64,000 bases of DNA from contig CM032228.1 in assembly GCA_019009955.1 (NCBI GenBank), forward strand, positions 255,189,501 through 255,253,500, in the 5' to 3' direction. Position 1 is the stretch's first letter. Every line of letters starts with the position of its first letter. This document shows positions 28,201-42,287 of this stretch, in pieces. The notes beneath the pieces are model-generated. The model was not told the DNA's origin and made no database searches. It was given only the letters and a program-made list of their open reading frames with translations. This stretch comes from Riptortus pedestris (Eukaryota; Arthropoda; Insecta; Hemiptera; Alydidae). The translations under genes were made by a program, and so were the position numbers.

Positions 28201-31200
28201 GTGTACTGCTCAGACATTCATGGTTTAATGAATGAGTTTGGAATTGAATACAAAACAGAAGATTGGAGGTTGTTTATTGATTCATCCAAAAATAGTTTGA
28301 AGGCAGTTTTTACTACACAACGGTAACATGTATGCCTCTGTACCTGTCGGTCATTCTGTACATATGAAAGAGAGTTACGAAAATCTAGAAATAGTGTTAA
28401 ATAAAATAGGTTATTCTGCACACGGTTGGATGATATGTGGTGATTTGAAAGTTACGTGCATGCTCCTTGGTCAGCAAGGGGGTTTTACCAAATTTCCATG
28501 TTTTCTTGTGTTAATGGGACAGTAGAGCTCGGAATCAACATTGGTGCAGAAAGAACTGGCCTGCTAGGGAGTCTTTAAAGCCTGGCGAGAAGAACATTTT
28601 ACGCAAAAACCTTGTAGATCCAAAAAACGTGCTCCTACCACCACTACATATTAAGTTAGGTCTCATGAAACAGTTTGTAAAGGCTTTGCCTAAAGATGGG
28701 CTTTGTTTCAAATATCTCTGTCAGAAGTTTCCCACACCTTTCAGAAGCTAAACTGAAAGAAGGCGTCTTTACCGGGCCTGATATTAGAAAAATTGATGTT
28801 TGAACGTTAACTTTAAATCCACAATGCCCTCAAATGAAAAAGAAGCATGGGTTTCATTCAAGCAAGTTGCCACCAAGTTTTTGGGAAATAAAAAAGACCC
28901 AGAATATAAGGCTATTGTTGCTAACATGTTAAAAAAATTTGAACAGTTAGGATGTTTGATGAGCCTGAAAGTTCACTTCTTGAGCAGCCACCTCGATTAC
29001 TTCCCGGAAAATTTAGGAGATGTTAGTGAGGAGCAAGGTGAGCGTTTTCACCAGGACGTTAAAGTGATGGAAAAACGTTACCAGGGCCGCTGGAATACCA
29101 ACATGATGGGGGATTACTGTTGGTCACTTCACCGGGAAGTTCAGCAAGCTATTCATCGCAGGAAAAGCTACACAAGAAGCTTCAAGGAAAAAAGGGAAAG
29201 AAAATATAAAGCAATTCCAGTTGACAAGTGAACCTTGTATCATCACATAAAATTACTATTCCAAGTATTTTACTGTAAATACAAACCATTTTTACGATTC
29301 TACAGTGTTTCATTGATTTCCCTATATACTGTAAATGGGTATTAGACTATATAATAAAATACATTTTGCTTGGAAACTAAGGGTGATACATAAAAACTAC
29401 GAGCAGATTTGGATTCAGCACATAAAAATCTATCAAGATCAGCTATTAAAATTAAAAAAGTTTTCAAAAAGGTTTTTTTTGTTGGCCTGTGTAATCAAAT
29501 AAACCGGTGAAGCTAAATAAAACCATTTAAAAAAAATAATACAACAAATAGGTGATTAAGATATAAAATTGACTAACCAATCAGTTCTAAAAGACTTCAC
29601 CCTACGATTTTTAAAGGGCAACTTGAAGTTCCTAAAGAAACTTCTCTTGTGTTTACCGTCTTCTTCCAATGCTTCCTGTAAAAAATAAAAGATACATGTG
29701 AATCTAATAACATGTAAACAATATTACAATAATAAGAATGTTAAATATTCAGTTGTACTCTGTTGTAATACACCATAAATATATTAAACTTGAGCAAGTC
29801 AGGGATGGAGGCAGTTTAGATTTTAAAATTTCCTCAAAATTGAATTCATTAGATAAAGGTATAGATCTTAAAAAAATCGTTAAACTATTCTTAATATAGT
29901 TCAATTTAATTCTATTTCAAGGAACATAAACCATCAAAGCTATTTATCATTCATTGTACAATAGAAAGGGTTTGAATCATAAATGCTACTTGGCATTATG
30001 CAATAGAAGGGGTGTGAATCCGCTTTGAATTTTGTGATGGGACCAACCTCAATACCTACTTTTTCTTTTTAAAATAAATACTAAAATTATAATGCAAAAT
30101 TCTTACTCACTTTATCTCCTCTTTCTGCAGTTTTGTCAAAACTAATGCTTTTAGGAATAGCACCGGTTTGCTTTGTTACACTCGGGCTTTCTGATATCAC
30201 GGAGCCATTAGGAATTAGAGATGGATTCGACGACAGAGGAATTTCTGCAAAAAGAAAATCAAATTAATTAATTTAATATTTTAGTTTACAGACAGGATTT
30301 TGGAAGGCATAGAACCATCTGAACCCTGTGACCATTCTAATATTTATCTACTTGGATCCTATTGCTCTTTTGCTATTACCCCTACCAGGTACCTGAATGT
30401 GATGCAATCAGGAAACGTGAAATACTCCATTGACCGGACCACCACTCACTCCAATCTTTCTAGAGGTTCTCATATGCACAGGATAGCAACTAAGTTTTGT
30501 AAGTTCTCGAATGGAATCTCTAAACCTTATCTAGTCATGCCTATCAGAAAGAGAACCTTTCAAAAAACAATTGTTCACTGAGTTACCATATCTCTTTAAT
30601 GTGAATTTAGAAAAAAAAATTTAAAATTTGAGAACTTTTGCAGCACTATTGGAAACAAAGATTTACTGGAGGAGTTACTGATCGGACAATATGTGAAGCG
30701 GAGAAGGATGGTGTTGTGAATAGAAGGAGGGCCGTGCAACATTGGCTTGTGAGTTTCAACGGAGATGACAGTAGCCTTGAAGATGAGTCACATTCCGGGA
30801 GCCGATCAGAGTGGTATATTGACTCTTCATAACACTAGGATAACTCTGAATGTAATTGAAGAACTTATTGGTCTAGGTGTTCTACCACTCCCTGTCTGTA
30901 TACAGCCCTCCTCACTGTTACTTGTGGCGCTCAATGGCTCATTTTCTTCAGACAATAATCAGGAGGAAGTCATTGGATCAAAAGATATAAATACTGGTGC
31001 TGTGAGGTCTTCAAGAGTTGGCTGATAGCTGGCACAAGACACTCTGACAAAAGGGCATAATGTTTGAGGGTTGAACTGTAGGTAGTTATTTTTCAAATAC
31101 AATTTTATTCTACTCTACAAATACTGACTAACCTTTTTGTCATCCTCTGTAGATGGTTCCTCACTCCCAACGTATTTCAGACTACAGACATTAGGAAAAT

Positions 31201-34200
31201 ATTAAAACTAAAACTAGTGAATAAAGGAAGCATACCGGTAGAAAGGAGACGAGCATCAACACTGCTGCCACTCGTAGAGGAAGATGCACTGAAGCAGCCT
31301 CCGGATAAGATGGCAGACTCTCGCTCACTCCTTTCATCGTCAATCGACATCTGCAATATTGGAAATAATTTAAAAAATCCACTGTGAAGGGGCTGAGTAA
31401 AACAAGCAGATTTCCCACTTATAGGTATAACACACACAAGAGATCTTATCTCACCAGATAATATCTATTTTTAGGTAAAAATTGGGATGAGTAGAAATAG
31501 GGGATTTGGAAAGGCTGAAAATAAGACAGTACGAATAACTTGCATAATTCTTCAGTTATGAAAAAATATATAAAAAAAATAGTTTAACCAGATTGGTTCT
31601 ATAACATATTTCGACCTGATTCATAAGAATTGAGATATTTTGAATTAATTCCCCCCCCCTATTTCTGATTTACTTTCACTGATAAATATCTATGAAATTT
31701 AGTGTTAAATATTAAATAGGTATATATAGGGTTAGGAAAAAAGTAATTTCGGTATTTTTCATGTTTTTCAAAGCGCATTTATTTATATAAATTTTAGATA
31801 TTAATCAATGATATATGCGCTGTTTTGACCGATGACCTTTTGCCATTTTTTCGGTAAAACCATTATACCTTCACTATAGAAGTTCTGTAATTTCTGGGCG
31901 AAAAACTGAACCAAGTGATTTTCACAAGCCTCTTTTTATTCCAGCTTTACACCATTAAGAGAGTTCTGAAGAGAACGAAACAAGTGGTAGTCAGATGGTG
32001 CAAGGTCCGGCTGTATGGTGGATGCATCAAAACTTCCCAGCCAAACTCTCGTAATTTTTGCCGAGTCACCAAAGATGTGTGTGGTCTAGCATTGTCGTGA
32101 TGGAATACAACGCCTTTCCTATTGATCAATTCTGACCGTTTTTCTTGAATCTCCTGCTTCAACCGTATTAGTTGTTGGCAGTAGAGAGTCGAATCAATGG
32201 TTTGGCCAGGTTTGAGCAGCTCATGATGAACAATGCCTTTCCAATCCCACCAAACACTCAGCATCACCTTCCTTAGTGTCAATCCAGGCTTTGCGACTGT
32301 TTGCTAAGTTTCTCCGGGTTTCGACCACAATCTTTTTCGCACATTATTGTTGTACGTGATCCACTTTTCATCGCCTGTAATCATTCTTTTTAAAAATGGC
32401 TCGATTTCATTTCGTTTCACCAGCATTTCACAAATGAAAACTCTGTCCATTAAATTTTTTACAGTTAATTCGTGTGGAACCCATATATCGAGCTTCTTTT
32501 GGTATCCATTCTTATGTAAATGGGTCAAAACTGTTTTATGGTCGATGTTTAGCTCCATAGCGATGTCACGAGATGAAATGTGTCGGTCTACCTCAGTTTT
32601 TTGAAGAATTTCATAGACTTGTTCAACAATTGGCCTGCCAGGGCGAGTTTCATTATTAAGGTCAAAATTTCTGGAACGAAATCGAGCAAACCAGTTCTGA
32701 CACTGGCGTTCACTTAAACAGACATCACCATAAACACCACACAATTTTCATGAGCCTGAGTTGCATTTATCCCTTTTCGGAAGTAAAAAAGCAATACATG
32801 ACGAAAATTGCCTTCTGGAATCTCCATTTTCAAAGCACAATAACATTTGACTGAGTAAATGAATGAAACTGTAGAGATATTTGAAATATTTTATGGACTA
32901 TGACCTTTCAAACATGGTATAGTATGGCGTCACTGAATAAGCATAACAAGAGATAAGTGACTTTGATACGCGACTATTGGGATAAACCGAAATTACTTTT
33001 TCCCCAACCCTATATAAGCGTGTGTGTGTTGTATCATATTATTTATTTTTTTTAGAATTTGTACTATGTTTAATATGTTTTTATTTTCCTATTCATTTCA
33101 TTTTTTAAAGGAAGAAAACTATTTTAACTTTTATTAGTATATAATTTATTTATTTTTAATACTATTTTATCATCTATTTATTGCTTTTAATTGTATTTGG
33201 TATTATTGTTTTTTTCTTTGTGTTCTGAGTTTTGTAAAATATTGTTTTGCTTGCGTATTTTTATTTAATATTTTGTTTGTTTTTTTCTATATGTTTTGTT
33301 GTTGTTCTGTATGTTGCGCGTTTGATCTATATTTTGCATTTTGTCCTATATGTTACCGTTTTTAATCCTTCTATTACATTTTTTTCTTTTTTAAATTTAA
33401 ATGAGCAACATTAAATTGGTAAGTTGCGAAGCTCTTAAATAAATAAAAATAAAATATTGAGTATGGCTTAGATCAAATAAATATTTTATTAGAGTTAAGA
33501 ACTTAAATTCTGAATTGATGACTTCAATATGCTGTGGTGTAGTGATTTGTGTTTAGATATTGAACAGTGTGATGTAATGAGAACTAGTGAGCTGGGGAAA
33601 AGGGAAGCAGAGCGCGAACAGTGCTGTGCTATGCTAGTGCTACTCTGTCTGATTGCCTTGGCCCCAGCGGTATGTGTGTTCTAATGTAATTAGCGTTAAG
33701 TCTTAGTATGTGTTGTAAGTCGTAGAATATGTATAGAAAACATAGATATAGGATAGTAGATAAGTTAGCCTTTATGTATTTATTTTATAAATATATACTC
33801 AACCGCAAAAAAAACCGGACACTTAGATTTAGTCTTATAATTTTGTTAAATACCTAATATATATGTATATTGATCTTTTTAATTAAAATAATTGGTTAAT
33901 CTATAGGTTATTTAAACAAAATCTGCCAAAAGTGAATAATTTTTATGGATTATTTACAAAAAAATACAAAATAAAAAAAAAGATAAATTAACACATTTAA
34001 AAAAAAAAAAATTATTCTTCATTTTTATTACAGTGAATGGTAGACTTCGCTACCCCAAGCGTTTCGGCAATGTAACGTAAGCTCCGGCCTTCCATCTAAG
34101 TTTGAAAGACCCATTATTCTGGACAGAAATAAAAATAAAACATTAATTAAAGAAAATGCTTGGTTAATAATTAAAAATGTTTAAATGTGCGAAAAACTAC

Positions 34201-35935
34201 TTACAGTTTAGAATAGATCAACTTCACGGCAAATAAATCTAATCTGAGTTTTATCTAATTGTTTACTAATCCTGAAGGGATTAGTTCAATGGACTTAGAC
34301 TCTTCATTCTCTGTAATAACTAGAATACCCACATAAAGAAACACATTGCTGAAAATTAGCTTTTAATACGACAAATATGAAGTGTCCGGTTTTTTTGCGG
34401 TTGAGTGTGTGTTTTGTACCAATCAGCCGTGCGTGTGCCATTCCTGGTTAGCCAACATGACAATGACTTTCATTATTTGCACATATCTCACTTAGCAACT
34501 TACTTAGCACTTTGTCTATTGAAAACAATATTTGGTGTTTTATGTTCGGAATATGACGTTTCATGATATATGCCCTTATTATTAATTTTTTACGAGAGCA
34601 ACCTCATATTCTTTCTTCAAGAGAAATACCGATAAAATACAATGAGTTTTACAAAATACCTCTTGGCTGGAAGTCTGCTGCGAGGAAGACCTGAAGTGTA
34701 TTTTAGAAGCCGATGAAGGAGGGAGTAGAGTGGAAGTTGGATAGTTGAGAGGTTCTGACACGCTGTGGGTGGGAGAGCTCACCGAACTACTGCTCTTCCT
34801 AATGGGGCCATTCTCTGTCCCCTCTTCTGATATTCCAACCACTGCGCACACAATAATCATACAACCAATTATAAAACAAAATTAAAAACTTTTATAAAAT
34901 GGTTAATTTAAATGGTGTACAAAAAACCATCACTCATGGGCTGCGTTAACTAAGCAGATTTCCCATATGAGTCACACATTTACAATTATTTCAAAACGTA
35001 AAAATTTAATAAGAACAATATTTGGTTCTTAGGCTTCAAATAAAGTGATTCATAATATACCAGCTTATTTTTAATATGACATGAGTAGGAGGGGGGGGGG
35101 GTTACTGAAGGCCAAAAACTAAAAAATGCATATACCTCTGTTAATAATCAAGATAATGAAAAAAACAAACAACGTTTATACAACATTACATTTGCAATAA
35201 GATTTGTTCTATACAAATTTTTGATCCGATAATAATGGAAATATTAAGAATTTTCGAAATTCTGTCTCTAAACCACCCCTCCCACTGTTCGGATTTCAGC
35301 CATTAATGTATACGATCTTTATTTTTACGTAAAATGTTTAAATACAGAGTCTGGTTATGATCAAACAAAACTTTCACTGCTAGGCGGGAAAGAGATTAAT
35401 ACCGCTACACTAAAACACACATAACAAAGCATACTATGAAACATTATGAATACTTAGTTTCCTCATCAGGCATACAATTGAATATTATTAAGAATAGTTA
35501 TTAAATACATAAAATAGCTACATATGATGTGTTTTGGGCTCCTTTTGGGAACATAAATTGTGAATGTTAAATAGTTTATAATAGAAAAATGCTATACACT
35601 GGTATGATATTTATGACCAATAATGTTTTGAACAACGAATTGGGATTGAATAGTAACCACTCATCGTTTCATCTGGCAAATTCAGCAATAGTTCATCAAG
35701 TGTTCAGAAAACTGTAAAATTTAATAAAAGTAAATATTCAGATAGCCTTGCAATGAATAAAATTCACACTCATTGTTCAGACTAAATATTCCCCAAGTGA
35801 AGTTACCTCAGTAATGGTTCTTAATAATCATGAATGAATGTTACCCATGATTATGACTAATATTGTCTACAATATTTTCAACAGTACAGATGCACTGATC
35901 AGAGGAATTTTTATATAGAATGTTTTAGCAATGAA

Positions 35936-35984
<49 letters not shown>

Positions 35985-37426
35985 CCTATGTCTGCTTTAG
36001 TTGTCACATATTCAGGTATATGACCTAAACACAAAGACGGGGACATGTAAAAATACTGGGCATATTAAAGTCTTGGCAAAAAAAAATATTGTCATCTTCC
36101 AAACTCAAATGATTTCCTGAGTGAAGCCAGGTACCTTAGCTAGTAATATAATATAAATATTATAATATAAATGATATATTACCGTGCTTGGAATACAGAT
36201 TCCTGTTAGTGTCGACATATTCGATAGTTCTCCTCCTGTAGTCTGCCTGGTCACCTCCCTTGCCGGTGACATTAGCCGAGGAAGGTTGGTTCTGCATGTC
36301 CAGTCGCTGGGGGGGCCCTTCCTCCCGACAGCTACCGCCTCTCAAACCCACCACTGTAACGGCAACCAATATCTGATGGCACTACTCATATAGAAATCAC
36401 TCTCATTCAGAACTTATCTTTCTTCACATCAAATTTAATAAGCAAAACATTCTCGAACAAAACATAGTCCCTGAATCACAACAAGTAAATTAAGAAAATC
36501 TATCACGCAGGGTCTGTGTAAACACGCGAAGGTTTACAACAGATAAATATACATACTGGTAACACTGCCTTGAATGTGAAGTGAATAAATACAAACGGAA
36601 ATTGAGAAATCTTTCAGTCAATTTACAAATTAATAATCTATACAACGGATGCGGCTGAATTGTAAACAAACAGGCCAGCCAACCTTGTAGCGCTGAATAG
36701 ACAGATAGACCGGAAAGAAAAACAATTAATGAAATATATCTGAATATAACATATATCTCACCATATATACTCTCTATTTCATTAAAAAAACCCCCCCAAA
36801 AAAAAAAAAAAAAAAAAAAAAAAACCCATTGACTAGAAATGGGTGACCAATAAATCATCACAGTTTTTAATAAGAGTTCTTTTGGATTGCAAAATTAAAT
36901 ACTCGCAAGTTTCACAGTTTTTATCACTGCACAATTTATTTCACAATGCACACTTAGTAATTATTCGTAATTACTACTTACAGTATAGACTGATAGCGTC
37001 ACTGTTCTTCAAATTACACAGTCCAACAATTCACTCACGGTCACTGAAATTCACAAGACGGCACTGCACTGTCCTTGACTTCGCGGCACTTCACTGTCCT
37101 TTACTTCGCGGCACTGCACTGTCCTTTACTTCGCGGCACTGCACTGTCTTAGACACGGCACTAAACTGTTACTTACAGTCACGGCACAACACTGTTCTTC
37201 TAAAAACTCTTTACCGCACTGCACTAAGTCGCACTGTAGCACTGATGTGACCATCAAGATCGCTGAGCATAAAACTGACTCGATCGCGGCTCGCTGTTCT
37301 TATATAGGTTGTCGGCATACATCAAAGGGGAATTGTCTGGTTCCTTCGACGCTAGGCTGGACGAGTCTATAAGGAGCTAGTACTTTCTGTCGGTTTCTTT
37401 GATCTACGTCACACTTTCCAAATACG

Positions 37427-37462
<36 letters not shown>

Positions 37463-38398
37463 GAATTATTCATGTATTTAATTTTCGCAACAATATTTTG
37501 AATTTTTGAAAATCCCCCCTCTAAACTCCCTCCCCTCTCCCGCTGCTCCGATTTCAGCCAATAACGAACTTGATCTTTATTTTTACATAAAACAAATAAA
37601 TATGGAGTATGGTATAGATAAAATAAACATTTTTGAGTAAAGAATGAAAACTATTGACGCCATCACATGATTATATTGCGGGCTGAAAACAAGGAATTGC
37701 GAATAACTCGATTAGTATTTGAGGTAGGGAAAATAAACAACAATTGTAGTGAATCACTATTTTAGCAAGATTGGTTCTACAGCATTTCATGATATGACTC
37801 ATAATAACATATTTTGAATTTTCAAAACCCACCTCCCACTAAACCCCCACTATTTGAGGTCCATTTCAGCCACTTACAAATATGATGTTTAGTGTTGCAG
37901 GAAAGGTTAAATATCCAGTAAGATATAGATGAAATAAACCTTTTCCAAGAAAGAATGTAAAATCTTAATTGATGACATCATCACACACCGAATTTGCAAT
38001 TATCTTAGGGTATATAAGCTTAGAATAAAGTGGTACATGATATAACAGCTTATTGTTAATATGACAGGAGTAGGAGTGGGATTTTACTTAAGAATGAAAA
38101 CTAAAATATCTTGGTGAATATTCAAGGTAGAGAATAAACGTAAATATTTATAGTAATTTTAATTTACAATATGATTGGTTCATTTTTCGATCAGATGAAT
38201 ATTATGGAAGGTATTTTGAATGTTTGAAATTCCATCTTCTAACCCCTCTCCCTCATTAACTAGTCCGATTTCAGCAATTAACAAACTTGACCTTTAGTTT
38301 TGCATGAAAAACATATATTTCCAGTTTGGTAATGATCAAAGCAAAATTACGATCGCTAGAGTGTTTACAGAGACAATTTATATATAATTATATTTATC

Positions 38399-38446
<48 letters not shown>

Positions 38447-41400
38447 AATATAATTTTGAACGAACCTCATTTTAGTCATCTACAAGGTAGAAAAAGTGGA
38501 CATTTGAGGAAATTTTTCAAAATCGCATCATGAGTGCAATATCAATAGCTGATTTACTTTAAGAGAAATCTGCTAAAAATAGGAATAGTTGAAATATTGA
38601 AGTGGTGTACCTTGGTGGACTGGTTCTTCAACAGGATCTGGCTCTCCCCTGCTCTCGGCTTCAGATCTACCAGTATCATCAGACCTGGAATAATGGACAT
38701 CGTAAACAAGCTAAGATTCCATTACATCTTACACTTGTAAAAGACCTTTTTTTTTTTTTTTCTTAATTTGTTTTATTTTCAACAATATATAAATATTACA
38801 AGCAATTGATATGATACAAAAATAACAATTGACTAATGAACTACTTTCAAAGAATTTTTTTAATTTTGCCTAACCTCCCTTCTTAGTTATAGTTAGACGT
38901 AAGTTGACTCCATTATTATAATTTTAAAGATGGCTCTCTCGGTTTAAGGATATTTATGCTTGTTTAATTAATTAATTTTGAATAAACTTATATTTCTTTA
39001 ATTTTGATCGGCTCCCTTCTTACTCCCATTCTTAATTTCTAAATTTTTACAGCCAAATTGCTAAAAGATAAATTATTAGCAAATTGTGACTCATCACCAA
39101 TTTTAAACTGAATATCCACCTCAACAATAATCATGAACGCACAAGGTCAAAGAATATCCCTCGAACAACTTCTAAACTGTTTATTTCTAATCTCCTACAT
39201 ATTTTGTGCCCTCAAAAAACTTAAAACATACACTACAACTAATATGTTAGCGAGCTAAATGTTAGGACAAGATGAAATGGAATGTATTTATTTCCATTAT
39301 ATGATAAAAAACATAATAGAATATATCAAATATTTGTTGTGCCCTCTATAACAAATTAACTAATATTACGTCAATTAATTTCTTTTCATATTATTAACTC
39401 ATTGAGCATTGACATTTTAATTTTTCGACATAGGACAGAGTGACCACAGGTGGTCATTATAGAATCTCGTTGATGGGACAATGTGGTCACCTGTGGTCAT
39501 ACTACGCATTACATTTCAAGACTGTGTGCTCGCCAGTGGGAGTGTTTTTATACATTTAGCACTGATAAACCTTAGTTTTGTTCGCAGAATGGAACCTTTT
39601 TTTTACTTGGACTTGGTAATTATAATAATGTGTCACACACGGAATGCCTACTTATGAGCATGAGGTCTACAGTGTTAATAAAAAAATGACCACCGATGGG
39701 CACTTGCCGCTCAACGTGTTAAATAGTAAACTTAGATAATACATTCATTTTTTTTACAACCTTCTCCTAGGCAAACTATGCCAAGACTGACATAATCAGA
39801 AAGATGTGAAACACATTGAGCATGTCAAGAAAGGAAATTTAATTAGAGTAATTGGTTATCACAATAGTTAAATAATATTCAAAATAATGTATGGGCTGTG
39901 GATTTGTGAAACAATACCGACCTTTAATCAGACCCATAGCCTCTACCTATTTTATTATTGAAGTTTGGCTTCAATAATAAAATAAATTATTTTAATTATG
40001 ACAAGATTAAAATAATTCTTTCCATTTACCTAGCTACACTTGCAGTGTCATCAGTATCGACTTCAGTCAACCTATCTGAATCGGATATTATAACATCTGT
40101 GCTCCACGCCTCCGATGCAGTTTCCAGCGCATCACTCAATTGCTACAAATAAGGAAAATGATTAATCTTCAATATCGAAACCAGAATTTTTAGCCACAAC
40201 CAAAAACAAATATAACTATGAATACTCAGCAATGGAAAATTGTCAATAAGCAGTGGGTAGTATTCATTCCTTTCTAAATGGAAAACTTTCATTAACCAGA
40301 ACATATTTTTCATTTACTTTTGAAATGGAAAATTTTTAAAGAGCACGAGGTAATATTTATTGCTATAGAAATTGAAAATTTACATTGAGTAATTGGTATT
40401 TTTCATTGATTAGGCAATGGGAACATTTCAATGAGCAGTGAGTGTTATTCTTTGTTTTGGAAATGAAAAATTTACATTGTGCTGTGAGTTTTTTCATTTA
40501 TTTGGACATGGAAACATTTTAATGTGAATATTATTCATTCCTTTGGAAATGGAAGATTTTTATTGAGCAATAGGTACTTTTTAGCAGATTTCCCTTAAGG
40601 GAAATCAGCTATTGAGGTTGTACTCATGACGGAATTTTCGAAATTTTTCTCTAAAAGACTATATATATATATATATTTGTCTGTTACTGCTCTAGCGGTC
40701 ACAATTTTGGTTTGATCGTTACCAAACTCGATATTTAGTCGTTTTATGTAAAAAGAAAGATCAAGTTCGTTAACGGCTGAAATCGGACAAGTGGGAGGGG
40801 GAGTTTAGAGGGGAGGATTTTCGAAAATTCGAAATATCTCCGTTACTATACGTCGGATCGAACAATTGTACAGAATCAATCTTATTACAAATTAAATTTG
40901 CTATAAATATTGTTATATACATTTATTCTCTATCTTGAATATTAACCGAGATATTTGCATTTTTATTAAATCTGAACAGCTAACGGACGTGACTTTCCCG
41001 CCAAAAGCTAGTACAGCCGTTGCTCGGCTCTCCTGAAATTTCTCTATTGTAAAACTTCACGTTGGAAATCTGCTTAGTTTATGCAGCCCCTGCATGACGG
41101 ACTTTTATTGATTAGGCAATGGAAACATTTCAATGAAAAGTAAATATTACTCATTTTTTTGAAAAAGGTGAAATTATACAATAGTTGAACAGCAAAAAAT
41201 ATAGATTCTAAATTAAAAAGTCTCAAGTTATTCAAGTTAATACTTGGGTCATAGCAAACTTAATGTTGCAGATTTAATGCTCAAATGGACAATATAAATT
41301 TATTTAGTGATGGGCTTACAAAATGTAATTTAAGTCCCACTCTGCAAATGAAATTTATCCATTGATTAGCTTATTAGCATAAAGTAATGCTAGATTTATT

Positions 41401-42218
41401 AATAATGATATAAAAAGAGTGAATATATGTAAAACGACAGAATAACTGTATATAACAAAATGGATTGTATACACTAATCATATATACCATATGCTGTACA
41501 CACGGAGATGGTACTTTACTTCCTAACCTCTAGTTCTCTCTTAGTAATAATCTTAACCTTATGCAAAAAAAAAAAAAAAAGAAGAAGTAAATGGCATAAG
41601 TTACTTAACCGTTATACTGATAAGGACAGATATATTCAGTCCGATGTTTTCGCACTCGATTCATACAAGCTATTATATTAGTTCTTTCTCTATAGCCATT
41701 TCTTGACTTTTAGCAGATTTCCCTCGAGGGAAACTAGTAAGTTTCGAGTAGAAGAGATGGAATTATACTGATAGCACTAATACTCCGTCACGCAGGGGCT
41801 GCGTTAACTAAGCAGATTTCCCATGTGGGTCACATATTTGTGTCAATGATTTAGGCTTCAAATATAGGGCTTCATAATATAACAGCTTATTGTTAATATG
41901 ACATGAGTGGGGGTTTACTAAAGACTGAAAACTAATATATGCAAATACCTCGGTTAATAATAAGATACTGAAAAAATATATATAACAATGTCCATAGTAC
42001 ATTAAATTCAGAATAAGATTAGTCCACTCTGATTTTCAACCCAACATATAATGATGGAATATTTAGAATTTTTTGAAATTCCCTCCTCTAAACCCCACCC
42101 CACTGGTCTGATTTCTGCCATTAACAGACTTGATCTTTCTTTTTGCATAAAATGATTAATAAATATCGAATTTGGCAACGATACAACAAAACTTTCGACA
42201 GCTACAGCATTAACAGAC

Positions 42219-42287
<69 letters not shown>

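Noticed and set aside
20291..29578. Direct splicing of exon 16 to exon 18
   Set aside because: The junction would be TG|A, a stop. The 92-nt exon at 25500-25591 fits both phases.
36784..36825. Poly-A tract as a retroposed gene 3' end
   Set aside because: No cDNA-like sequence is attached; it lies between a HINE portion and an LTR.
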